Positions 51,282 through 59,893 of a stretch of 64,000 nucleotides of DNA are shown in pieces. The first letter of the stretch is position 1, and each line of letters begins with the position of its first letter. Under the pieces are notes generated by a model. It made no database searches, was not told the DNA's origin, and saw nothing but the letters and a program-made list of their open reading frames with translations. The translations under genes were made by a program, and so were the position numbers. This stretch comes from Mycobacterium talmoniae (GTDB lineage: Bacteria > Actinomycetota > Actinomycetes > Mycobacteriales > Mycobacteriaceae). The stretch covers positions 62,001 to 126,000 of the forward strand of contig PPEA01000254.1 of the NCBI GenBank assembly GCA_002967005.1, in the 5' to 3' direction.

Positions 51282-52193
51282 TCACCCGTGGTGGGACAAC
51301 GCGAGCGACCCTGGGAAGCTACCGGCGCGGGGCAAGAGCGCCGGCACCTGCTTTCCGAGCGCATCGCTGAGGAAGCCCGCCGCATCGATAAGGGTCTGCA
51401 GATCGAGTCCGGTTTCCAGGCCGCTACGGTGCAGCAGGTACACGAGGTCCTCCGTCGCGATATTGCCGGTGGCCTTCGGCGCGAAGGGACAGCCGCCGAT
51501 GCCACCAATGCTGGCGTCGATCCGCGTCACACCCAGGTCCACCGCGGTCGTCGCGTTCGCGTAACCGGTGTTGCGTGTGTTGTGGAAGTGGACTCGTAGC
51601 GGGGTCGCCGGCAGTTCCGCGCGCAGGTCACCCACGAGCCGCCGAACCTGCATGGGCACGCCGACGCCAACAGTGTCGGCGATCGCGACCTCCACCGCTC
51701 CGGCCCGCGCCGCCCGCACCCCGAACGCGACGACCCGCTCAGGGTCGACCTCACCCTCGAACGGGCAGCCGAATGCGACGGCGAGGGTCACCGAGCAGGG
51801 CAGACCAATGCGCGCCGCGTTCGCGGCCACTTCCTCGGCCATCGCCATCAGATCCTCAGCGCCCGCATTCTGGTTTCGCCGAGAGAAGGTCTCCGTTACC
51901 GGAACGACGACATTGATCTCGTCGACCGAGGCAGCTTGCGCACGCGCATAACCTCGTTGATTGAGCACCAAGCCGATGTAGGAGACTCCGTCGGATCGCG
52001 GAATCCCGTCCAATACCGCCTCAGCGTCGGCCATGGCGGGCACGGCGTCGGGTCGAACGAACGACACCGCCTCGATTCGGCGTGCCCCCGCCGCCACCGC
52101 GCGTCGAATCAGCTCGACCTTCGCCGCCGTAGGCAGGAGCACGGACTCGTTCTGCAGCCCGTCGCGCGGACTGACCTCGACCACGTCGATCAA
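51282..52193 (-). CDS. hydroxymethylglutaryl-CoA lyase-like enzyme
   Basis: 303 residues from TTG 52193 (GAGGGAG upstream), the usual length of the family. VEVSPRDGLQNESVLLP (residues 5-21) has the metal-binding Asp and catalytic Arg; VHFHNTRNTGYANATTAVDL (about 200) has the HxH metal ligands; SIGGIGGCPFAPKATGNIAT (about 230) has the catalytic-loop Cys. It cleaves a 3-hydroxy-3-methylacyl-CoA to acetyl-CoA (or another acyl-CoA) and a keto acid or ketone. With racemases and FadE nearby, it could remove a tertiary-alcohol branch of an isoprenoid chain. A weak operator-like site lies 28 bp upstream at 52221. Confidence 0.92.
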   Translation of the reverse strand: MIDVVEVSPRDGLQNESVLLPTAAKVELIRRAVAAGARRIEAVSFVRPDAVPAMADAEAVLDGIPRSDGVSYIGLVLNQRGYARAQAASVDEINVVVPVTETFSRRNQNAGAEDLMAMAEEVAANAARIGLPCSVTLAVAFGCPFEGEVDPERVVAFGVRAARAGAVEVAIADTVGVGVPMQVRRLVGDLRAELPATPLRVHFHNTRNTGYANATTAVDLGVTRIDASIGGIGGCPFAPKATGNIATEDLVYLLHRSGLETGLDLQTLIDAAGFLSDALGKQVPALLPRAGSFPGSLALSHHG

Positions 52194-52220
52194 AATTCGA
52201 CTCCCTCTGCGGTCAGCATA

Positions 52221-52237
52221 ACCCAACGGTGACAGAT
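52221..52237. promoter_or_regulatory. weak 17-bp operator-like site
   Basis: ACCCAAC-GGT-GACAGAT, 28 bp before the HMG-CoA-lyase-like start. The left half fits but the right half does not, so it is not counted among the 17 good sites. Confidence 0.25.
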
Positions 52238-52292
52238 TACCCTCCGCGGGTACTGAAGCCTGGGCAACCCCCGGCCAAGCAGCCTTCGTTGA

Positions 52293-52309
52293 ATCTAACG
52301 ATGTTTGAT
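52293..52309. promoter_or_regulatory. 17-bp operator-like site 14
   Basis: ATCTAAC-GAT-GTTTGAT, one base from the perfect palindrome, 39 bp before the flavin reductase start and 99 bp before the HMG-CoA-lyase-like start. Confidence 0.75.
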
Positions 52310-52348
52310 ATTGTTGATGCAAGGAGCAGCGACGACTGGAGAAACACC

Positions 52349-52876
52349 ATGAAGTTGAGCCCGATGACGCAGGGTCCGCTACCGCACGTCGACCCAAAAC
52401 GGTTCCGGCGGATTCTCGGCAACTACCCCACGGGCGTCTCGGTCATCACCGCAATCGATGCCGACGGCGCACCGGCCGGGATGGCCGTTGGCACCTTCAC
52501 TTCGGTCTCCCTGGACCCGCCGCTGATCGCCTTCCTGCCCGATCGCAGTTCGAGCAGCTTCCCGCGTATTCGCACGGCCACCTCGTTCTGCGTTAACGTC
52601 CTCGCCGCCGACCAGGATGACGTCTGTCGCGCGTTCGCAACCCGCGGCGGTGACAAGTTCGCCGGCGTGGCGTGGAGCCATGCGCCGTCTGGCGCTCCGA
52701 GATTGCACGGAACGACGGCCTGGATCGACTGCGATTTCGAAAGCATCACCGATGCCGGCGACCACTACTTCGTGATTGGCCAGGTCAGAGAGTTCGACGG
52801 TGCGTCCGACGGGTTACCGCTGGTGTTCTTCCGGGGCGGGTACGGGCACATAACACCGCGCTCGATGAGAGGGTGA
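52349..52876 (+). CDS. flavin reductase (FMN-binding split barrel)
   Basis: 175 residues from ATG 52349 (CTGGAG upstream). FRRILGNYPTGVSVITAIDA (about 18-37), GMAVGTFTSVSLDPPLIAFL (about 45-64), SFCVNVLAADQDDVCRAFAT (about 80) and HYFVIGQVREFD (about 145) are standard for the HpaC/HsaB flavin reductase family. It would supply reduced flavin to a two-component monooxygenase. No flavin-dependent oxygenase partner is adjacent. Divergent from the HMG-CoA-lyase-like gene across operator 14. Confidence 0.92.
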   Translation: MKLSPMTQGPLPHVDPKRFRRILGNYPTGVSVITAIDADGAPAGMAVGTFTSVSLDPPLIAFLPDRSSSSFPRIRTATSFCVNVLAADQDDVCRAFATRGGDKFAGVAWSHAPSGAPRLHGTTAWIDCDFESITDAGDHYFVIGQVREFDGASDGLPLVFFRGGYGHITPRSMRG

Positions 52877-52913
52877 TGGAGCGCCCATTGCGCACCCAGC
52901 GCCGGCACCTGTC

Positions 52914-53663
52914 TCATGTCAGCCGTTCGAACGTGATCGGCATCCGCTCGGGTCCGTGGACCTGACCCGTGGCGTACTCGATCTCGGCGCCGGGCACCAG
53001 CCGGAAGGCCGTCATACGCTGCAGCAGCTCGTCCCAGGCGAGCTCGATCTGAACGGGGGCCAAGTTCGACCCGACACAACGATGAATCCCGAGACCAAAG
53101 CCGGCGTGCCCACCGCGATGCAGGTCGAAACGCAGATGATTGGGGTCCTCGAACTTCGCTGAATCACGATTGGCCGAGGCGAGGTGAACCAACACCCTGT
53201 CGCCCGCCGCCAACGCCACATCACCGAGGACGGTGTCTTTGGTGACGACACGAGCCATGAACATCACGGTCGGCGAAGTCGGCGATGGCCTCCCGCACAA
53301 TCGACCGGACGGTGTCCTCATAGGTGAGCACGGTTTTGGGGGTGAAGAAGGGCAACAGGATTTTGCGGTACTTCGAGTGGGCCGGCGGATCCACCTGGCG
53401 GGCGGAATCGGCGTCGAGGCACCCAGCGACGGGACGATCACCCCCTGCTCGACCGTGTACGTCTCATAGTCACGGGCCGCGGCGACGATGTCGTCGAACT
53501 TGGTTAACGACCAGAAGCCGCCGTGTTGCTCACTCCAGGAGACTGGGCACCGCTCCAACAGGTCGGTGAGGATCTCGTGCTGACGATTCGCCAGCGACGG
53601 GTCGTGCGGGTCGAAGCCCGACACGGGCGTTCTGGTGGTGCTGTGCTGCAGGTCGCTGCTCAT
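52914..53663 (-). pseudogene. chimeric, internally deleted cytochrome P450
   Basis: 249 codons. The first about 90 residues (FDPHDPSLANRQHEILTDLL, RCPVSWSEQHGGFWSLTKFD, GVIVPSLGASTPIPPA) resemble the P450s at 5947 and 27763. A frame slip near 53398 then hides what should read VDPPAHSKYRKILLPFFTPK. At about 53262-53275 the sequence jumps to VMFMARVVTKDTVLGDVALA and FGLGIHRCVGSNLAPVQIEL, EYATGQVHGPERMP, which match the other subfamily (19474). The I-helix and ExxR are missing. This is the product of a deletion between two neighbouring P450 genes and cannot be active. Confidence 0.8.
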
Positions 53664-53720
53664 CGCCGTCTCCTTGCTCGCGCTGAATTGGTGGTGGGAG
53701 TCCTTTGAGTCGGAGTCATG

Positions 53721-55647
53721 TCAGATGGCGAGGGCGGCCTCGTGGCCTTCCTTGAACGCGTGCGTGGCTCCCCGCGGCGCTAGGGCGTCCCCGACGACCC
53801 GGTAAACAATGCCGAGATCCTCCAGCGCGGGGGCCAAATCCGTGACCGGACTGGGGGGACAGACGGCCACAACCGTGTCGACGTCCACCTCGGCCAGAGT
53901 GTCACCATCGGAACGCACGACGATGACGTGAGTGCCGTCGATATCGCCCACCGTCGCGCTGGTGACTATCTGCTCGGTTCGCTTGTGCAGGATCGGGAGC
54001 ACCTCTGCCCGATGCAACGCACCGCCCCAGGGCATGACCGTCTCGCAGCTCGTCACGAAAGTCACCCGCTTGCCCCGCTTCGCGAGTGCTTCGGCGACGA
54101 GGGCCCCCTCGTTGGCGCCGACGGTGTCGTATATCAGCACCCGGGTCCCGACCTCCCCGGCCAGCGCCTGCTGACTGGACAGCACCAGCCCGGGCGCGGC
54201 ATCCGGGAACAGCGAAGCGCCGACGAACCGGCCACCCGTGGCGAGCACGACGTGGTCAGGGGCCGCGGCTCGCAGCAACGCCGCGTCCACGGCCGTCGCC
54301 ACCTGCACCGTGACCCTGAGTTCACCGAGTTCGCTGACCAGGTGGTCAACGGAGCCGACGAGCCCGCGCGCCTCGGTTCGCTCCGCGGACCGCAGCAGGC
54401 CGCCGGGCCGGGCCGCTGCCGTCGATGATCGTCACATCATGGCCGCGCACGGCCGCTGTCGCCGCCGCCTTGAGGCCCGCGGGACCGGCTCCGACGACGA
54501 GCACGCGTCGCGGCACGTCGGTTCGGTGTGGTTCTAGCGCACGCTCGCGGAGGACCTGGGGGTTGTGGAAACAGCTGATCTCGGAAAAGCCCTGCAGCTT
54601 GCGGTTGACACACACGTTGGCACCGACACAGGGCCGGATTCGATGGGTCTGACCCGCTCTGGCTTTGACGAGGAGGTCAGGGTCGGCGATGTGTGCGCGG
54701 GTCATGGCGACGAGGTCGCAGCGGCCGGCGGCCAGCAGGGACTCCGCGAAACCAACCGAGAGGATGCGACCCACGCCGATCACCGGAGGTGTCACCCCCA
54801 GTGCCTCACGCATTTTGACCAGCGGTGGGATGTTGGGTGCCTCGTCATAGCGGTAGCTCGGGATCGCCCGCGCGTAGCTGGGACCGCCATCGCCGATGGT
54901 GGTGTTCAGTACGTCGATCTGGTCCGTCTTGAGCAGTGCCTGCACAACTTCGACGATTCCGGCCGCGCCCAGTCCGCCGTCCTCGGCGGAGCGGAGATCG
55001 TCGGTTGGGGTGCGGTAGCCCAGGATCCTGTCGGGCCCGATGGTCTCGCGCACCACCTCCAGCACGCTGCGTACGAACAGCGTGCGGTCGGCGCCCCACC
55101 TGTCCTCGCGCGAGTTGAACGACGGCGTCAGCGACTGCTGCACCAAATAGCCGTGTGCGCCGTGCACCTCAACACCGTCGAATCCCGCTGCAACGGCCAT
55201 CTCGGCGGTGCGACGATATCCTTCGATCATCGCCTCGATCTCGTCGTCGGTCATGGCGTGTGCCGTCTCGCCCATCGCCGACTGCGAGTTCTGGAAGCCC
55301 GGCAACGGCCCGCGACGCAAGTCCGCGTCCGTGCGCGCATACACGCCAAGATGCGTGACCTGCAACAACAGCACCGCACCCTCCGCTCTCACGGCGTCGG
55401 CGAGCGCCGCATGCCGCTGCAGGGTCGCCTCTGGGATGCCCACGGCCGGATCCGAAAGCACGGGCTGGGTGATGATCAGACCGACGCCGGCGCCGGCCCG
55501 CCGCCGTAAGTATTCGATGTAGGCGTCGGGCGACGCGAGCGGGTTCCGGAAGGTCTCACTGGCCCCGTGCGACGTGAGAACCACCCGGTTACGGATCTCG
55601 ACCCGACCGAGTTGGATCGGGGACAACAGGTGCGAGAAGTGTTCCAT
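53721..55647 (-). pseudogene. Old Yellow Enzyme-type FMN/Fe-S/FAD reductase, one frameshift
   Basis: About 642 residues if repaired. ATG 55647 (CGGAG upstream) gives MEHFSHLLSPIQLG. FMN barrel: VEVHGAHGYLVQQSLTPSFN near residue 175. Cluster region: CVGANVC then C in EISCFHNP near 340; Ala occupies the second cysteine position, as I believe it does in some demethylase-type relatives. FAD motif VLVVGAGPAGLKAAATAAVR near 385. The frame breaks at about 54400-54422 in a G/C run, and the C-part resumes with VQVATAVDAALLRAAAPDHV to 53721. Possible roles are C=C reduction or oxidative demethylation. Confidence 0.83.
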
Positions 55648-55737
55648 GTTCTCCGACTCCATCCGTGGTGAGTCCATGTTTTGCCGGGTTCGCGGGCAGG
55701 AACGTTGGGCTAAGCGATTCGGCTTGCCGATTCCATA

Positions 55738-55754
55738 ACCTATCGACGTTGGGT
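55738..55754. promoter_or_regulatory. 17-bp operator-like site 15
   Basis: ACCTATC-GAC-GTTGGGT, between the divergent OYE-type reductase (55647) and tetR (55832) genes. A weaker member of the set. Confidence 0.5.
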
Positions 55755-55831
55755 ACTTTGTACTGCAGATCACTCCGGCCCGTCAAGCGGGTGTTCACTC
55801 GCTTGATGTCTTCGGCCACTAGGCTGTGCCA

Positions 55832-56530
55832 ATGGCCCGTGCGTCCGACCCCGCGATGAGCAGCGGGACGCCCGCGGCGGACAAGCCGGCAAAGCGACGT
55901 AGCTCGACCGAGGTGCGGCGGCTCATCTTGCAGGCCGCGCTCCGCCTCTTCGCCGAAAAGGGTTACGCCGCAACCAGCACGCTGGAGATCGCTACGCGAG
56001 CCGGTGTGGCCGAGTCCGTCATATTTCGCCAGTTCGGCGATAAGGCGGCTCTGTTCTCCCAGGCTGCGTTGGAGCCGTTCGGTCAGTTCGTCCAGAAGCT
56101 GGAAAGCGTCTGGGGCGAAGTCGACGACGCCGGTTCGGGCGATGAAGCCTTCATGCTGCAGCTGATCACCGAGCTGCACCGACACGTGAGAGCCCATAAG
56201 GACGAGCTCCGGTCGCTGCTGCTCACCGGGAACGGGAATGGTCAGCCAACCGAGATCTCCCAGGCCCAGCAGGCATTCGGCCAATCCATGAACGAGGCAC
56301 TGCCGGTCGGTGCTGCTTGGGAAACCGACCGAGGCCGGCAGGTTCCCCGGCTCTGGCTGCGCATCCGGCTGGCGATTGCGATGGTCACCGCCATGGTGCT
56401 GTTCGAGGACTGGTTCCTGGCAGCACGGCCCGACGGCGCCGAGCCGCTCACCGAGAACGACTTAGCAAAGGAGATCGCCGGGGCCGTCATCAGGGGTCTC
56501 ATCACCGATCAACGCCCGCCCGGCAGCTGA
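55832..56530 (+). CDS. TetR-family transcriptional regulator
   Basis: 232 residues from ATG 55832 (GTG 55826 also in frame; ATG 55856 possible). HTH: RRLILQAALRLFAEKGYAAT and STLEIATRAGVAESVIFRQF. The C-terminal half (LHRHVRAHKDELRSLLL, AMVTAMVLFEDWFLAA) is a generic TetR ligand domain. Operator 15 lies 77 bp upstream, so it may be a member of the regulon or its autoregulated repressor. It is convergent with the MaoC gene and overlaps it by 29 bp. Confidence 0.92.
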   Translation: MARASDPAMSSGTPAADKPAKRRSSTEVRRLILQAALRLFAEKGYAATSTLEIATRAGVAESVIFRQFGDKAALFSQAALEPFGQFVQKLESVWGEVDDAGSGDEAFMLQLITELHRHVRAHKDELRSLLLTGNGNGQPTEISQAQQAFGQSMNEALPVGAAWETDRGRQVPRLWLRIRLAIAMVTAMVLFEDWFLAARPDGAEPLTENDLAKEIAGAVIRGLITDQRPPGS

Positions 56531-57477
56531 CGGACGCGGTTGCTTCGGCGTGCACGCCCGCCTCCGTCACAGCACGAAGCTTCATCACGGCACGACCGCC
56601 GGCTGCATCGGCCACCGTTCCACCCACCGTCAAGGTGTGGTGCGGATACGCCGGCGCCCGTAGACGAGTGACCAGCCGGGTCAGCCGCGCACCGCCGCTC
56701 CACTCCCCCACAATCCGGGACAGCAGTCCGTTGGTCGTGAGGATGTTCATCAGTATGTCCGGGTTGCCGTGACAGCGCGCGAAGTCGCGGTCGTGGTGCA
56801 TCGGATACACGTCGCGGGTAGCCAGGGCCCCGGTGATGATCAACGTCGGCGTCACCGGGATGCGACTCTGCGGTAGCACCGCCCCGGTGGTCAGCGATAC
56901 CGCCGGCGCGGCGTCAGGGAAGTCGGGCTGGATGGCGGGAGCCGGAGCCGGGGCCGGCAGAACCAACGCGGGGCGGGGCCGAAAGACGAAGACCGTCAGG
57001 GTCAGCCACCCCACCTCGACGCTGTCCTGCCTTGCATACGAGGTCCGGCTGGACAGGAAGTACCCACGCCCCAACGCGGTGTCCTTGAGCCCGCTCACCG
57101 ATGTGTAGCGGTCCCGCGCGGTGACCAGATCCCCCGGCCGCAGGTCGACGAAGAACTCCTGGTCGGTGGCAGTCGCCAGGGTCGCGGTCAGACCCGTCTC
57201 GGCGAGCCTGGTGCGGACCTCGAAGTCCAGGTCGCCGGGAGTCGCGGGACCCGCGTCGACAGGTCGGCCCGGAGCCAGGCCGGGGAACGTCCACATCTGC
57301 AGCGTGGCCGGCGGGGCGAGCGGATCGGCGCCGGTGAAGGCCGGGCCCCGCTCCCCCATCACGCCACACCAGGTGTCGGATGGCGGAGACGCTCACCGCG
57401 TCGCGCGCGACCACGGGCCGGTGCGCCGGCCGATCGGGCAGACCGGCGATGAACGTGTCCAGTTCCCCCACCGGCAT
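56502..57477 (-). pseudogene. MaoC-like double-hotdog hydratase, one frameshift
   Basis: About 325 residues if repaired. N-part from ATG 57477: MPVGELDTFIAGLPDRPAHR and VSVSAIRH. With one base removed in CACCTGG (about 57370) it continues WCGVMGERGPAFTGADPLAP. C-part: a FAS1-like dehydratase domain (about 1-150), a Pro/Ala-rich linker, and a MaoC domain with DVYPMHHDRDFARCHGN (about 240), which holds the Asp/His hydratase dyad. This layout is that of enoyl-CoA hydratases acting on bulky sterol-type acyl-CoAs. A shorter start at 57362 is possible but would lose the hotdog start. Its ATG overlaps the stop of the MoCF-domain gene. Confidence 0.82.
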
Positions 57478-58334
57478 CAGCGTCCTTGTGCGGCGGTCCA
57501 GGCCGGCGAGCGTTGCCAGGCGTCCCGCACTATCGCGGTGGCCGGGTCCGTGGCGATGTCGGCCAGGACCGAGCGCAGCTCCGCTGCCGCTCTGGCGACA
57601 TCCTCGGGCTCGCCCACGAACCGCACAAGCATCGGTTTGCCGGGGTAGGAGCCCACCTTCACCTCAGAGTGCCGAGATCGGATCCGTCCCAGATGGCCAA
57701 TCAGCACTGTCTCGGGATACTCGTGCGGCACCTCGGCAACGGCAAGCGGGCTGCGCTCGCCACCGAGTACTTCCGGGATGACCAGCTCGTTGACAACCGT
57801 CCGCAGGTGGCCGGGCGGACCCGGCAGCATGATCACCGCGGTACCGGATTTCGCCGTCGGTCCGCCGTCGATCTCAAAGTGCACACCGGTAAGCCAGCGA
57901 TGTAATAACCGGACCGCGGAGCCCTCCGGCACGGTTGCGATCCGCATCATGCCCGCCACTGCCTGCGCATCGAGCCGGTACCCGGTGGAGGCCGTCCACT
58001 TGATGGGTTCGCGCAACGGCGTTGCGAGCTCGGGTGCGATGGCCAACGGAACCCCAACTGCGAGCGCGACAGCCTCGTAGGTGACATCGTCATGGGTGCC
58101 GCCGACGCCGCCGGCGGTGAGCACGATTGAGGGACGCGGAGCGACGAGCCCGGCGCGGACCTCGGCGGCGATCGCCTCGATGTCGTCGGGGACGATCGCG
58201 ATCCGATCCAGTGCGATGCCTGCCGACCGCAGCCGCCAGGTCAGCCAGCGGGCATTTTCGTCGGCGACGAAGCCATCGAGCACCTCATCACCGACGACGA
58301 CGATCCTGGCCCGCACCCGCGGCACCCCGGTCAC
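57477..58334 (-). CDS. MoCF/CinA-N domain protein
   Basis: 285 residues. VVVGDEVLDGFVADENARWL (residues 12-31), IVLTAGGVGGTHDDVTYEAV (about 70-89) and VIMLPGPPGHLRTVVNELVI (about 170) are the conserved segments of the molybdopterin-binding MoaB/Mog fold as found in CinA N-terminal domains. The CinA amidase half is absent. Its role in a lipid-catabolic operon is unexplained. It lies 3 bp after the NmrA-like gene and overlaps the MaoC start by TGATG, so it is translationally tied to both. Confidence 0.88.
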   Translation of the reverse strand: MTGVPRVRARIVVVGDEVLDGFVADENARWLTWRLRSAGIALDRIAIVPDDIEAIAAEVRAGLVAPRPSIVLTAGGVGGTHDDVTYEAVALAVGVPLAIAPELATPLREPIKWTASTGYRLDAQAVAGMMRIATVPEGSAVRLLHRWLTGVHFEIDGGPTAKSGTAVIMLPGPPGHLRTVVNELVIPEVLGGERSPLAVAEVPHEYPETVLIGHLGRIRSRHSEVKVGSYPGKPMLVRFVGEPEDVARAAAELRSVLADIATDPATAIVRDAWQRSPAWTAAQGR

Positions 58335-58337
58335 CGG

Positions 58338-58984
58338 TCAGTAACCGACGGCGAACCGGCGTCGCGGGTGCTTTGGGTTCTCGACCTCGTCGACAACAGC
58401 CACTGCGAGGTCGGCCACCGAGATCCGTGAGGCACCCTCAGCGTCGATGAGCAGGTCGTCATCGGCGGTGCGGTAGGCACCCGTGCGGGGGCTGTCGATC
58501 TCGATCGCCGGGGGCGGCGAGACCACCGTCCACACCAGGTCGGCCGGCGCGGAGTCCACCAGGTCGTGCAGCGCCGCACGGAAGCCGAGCGACTCGGGCT
58601 TGGCAACCTCCGGGAATCCCGGAGTGTCGACGAGGTCCACCCCGGCGGCCGTCCGGAGGCTTCCTGCCCCACCCATCGCCACCAGGCGGGCGTCAGCGCC
58701 CGCGGCGGCCCGTCCGACTCCCCGCATCAGGGCGACAGGTGTCCGGTCCCGTTGGGCGGCGTCGCGCAACGCCACTGAGCACACGACGACGTCGGCACCG
58801 CGCGCCGCGTCAGCGAGGAAAGCGGCGTCGAAGACGTCGCCGATGCGATGCTGCAGCGACGGTCCCTGCGCGGGGAGGCGGGTCGGTCCCGGACGACGGC
58901 CGTCACCTGGTGCCCCCGGTCGAGCAACTCCTGAAGGATGGGGGCGCCCACCTTCCCAGTCGCGCCCAACATCAGTACACGCAT
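58338..58984 (-). pseudogene. NmrA-like NAD(P)-binding protein, one frameshift
   Basis: About 216 residues if repaired. N-part: MRVLMLGATGKVGAPILQEL, GHQVTAVVRDRPA. With one base added near 58876-58881 it continues LPAQGPSLQHRIGDVFDAAF and joins VVVCSVALRDAAQRDRTPVA, RLVAMGGAGSLRTAAGVDLV and ISVADLAVAVVDEVENP. This is the atypical SDR/NmrA family, often NAD(P)H-binding reductases or redox sensors. It is placed between an SDR (15 bp) and the MoCF gene (3 bp) in one transcription unit. Confidence 0.82.
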
Positions 58985-58999
58985 AGATCCTCTTTCTAC

Positions 59000-59806
59000 T
59001 CAGAATTTTCCCCGGCTACCTGCCGGGGACAGGGCAGCAGTATGAGCGACAAGGCCGCCGTCTACGCAGATCACCTGTCCTGTGATGAACGCGGCGGCGT
59101 CGGAGGCGAGGAATACGACGGCCCGCGCGATGTCGACCGGCCGGCCCAGCGATGGAGTGAGGTGGGCGTCCTCGAGTGCGGCGCGCTGGGCGGCCGGAAT
59201 GCTCGCGGCAGCCTCGGTCATCACGATGCCGGGCGCAACGGCGTTGCAGCGGACACCGGCCTTGCCGTAGCCGGCGGCGACCATGCGCGTCAGCGCGTCG
59301 AGACCGCCTTTGGAGACCGAGTAAGCGGTGCGATGAGCGCTGCCGGTCAACCCCTTGACCGAGGACGTCAGCACGATCGACCCGCCGCCCGCGGCGAGCA
59401 TGTCCGGTATGACGTGCTTGCAGCCCAGGACCCCACCCCGCAGGTTGACCGCGAGAACGCGGTCAAACACCCCGATGTCGAGATCCACGACGCCGAGATC
59501 GGCGGCGTACGCCTCGGGTGAGGTCAGCGCCGCGTTGCTGTGCAGGACGGTGATCCGGCCGAGGTCGCGACGGATGTGATCGAGCGCTGTAAGCCAGGCC
59601 GCTTCGTCTGCGACGTCGAGGCGAACGGCGATGGCCCGATACCCGTTGTCCGCGATGCCGGCCGCGACGGTCTGCGCGGACGCCAGGTCGATATCGGTGA
59701 CGGCGACGGCCGCGCCGGCCTCGGCCAGCTTGGCGGCGCTCGCGGCACCGATTCCTGACCCCGCACCTGTCACGACAGCCACCCGTCCGTCCAACCGTTC
59801 GGCCAT
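59000..59806 (-). CDS. SDR-family oxidoreductase
   Basis: 268 residues. TGAGSGIGAASAAKLAEAG near residue 13, TDIDLAS after strand 2, VLHSNAALTSPEAY near 88, catalytic TSSVKGLTGSAHRTAYSVSK near 145, ending FLASDAAAFITGQVICVDGG. Close paralogue of the SDR at 28944. It is first in the unit SDR-NmrA-MoCF-MaoC driven from operator 16, 30 bp before its ATG. Confidence 0.93.
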   Translation of the reverse strand: MAERLDGRVAVVTGAGSGIGAASAAKLAEAGAAVAVTDIDLASAQTVAAGIADNGYRAIAVRLDVADEAAWLTALDHIRRDLGRITVLHSNAALTSPEAYAADLGVVDLDIGVFDRVLAVNLRGGVLGCKHVIPDMLAAGGGSIVLTSSVKGLTGSAHRTAYSVSKGGLDALTRMVAAGYGKAGVRCNAVAPGIVMTEAAASIPAAQRAALEDAHLTPSLGRPVDIARAVVFLASDAAAFITGQVICVDGGLVAHTAALSPAGSRGKF

Positions 59807-59836
59807 GCCGACCTCCCGAGCTATCCGCCGTCCATA

Positions 59837-59853
59837 ATCTAACGATGTTCGAA
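59837..59853. promoter_or_regulatory. 17-bp operator-like site 16
   Basis: ATCTAAC-GAT-GTTCGAA, 30 bp before the SDR start. The left arm and spacer are identical to site 14. Confidence 0.7.
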
Positions 59854-59893
59854 TTGCTGGTCAATGAATGCGTCCGCTCGCCAGCTGGAAGCG

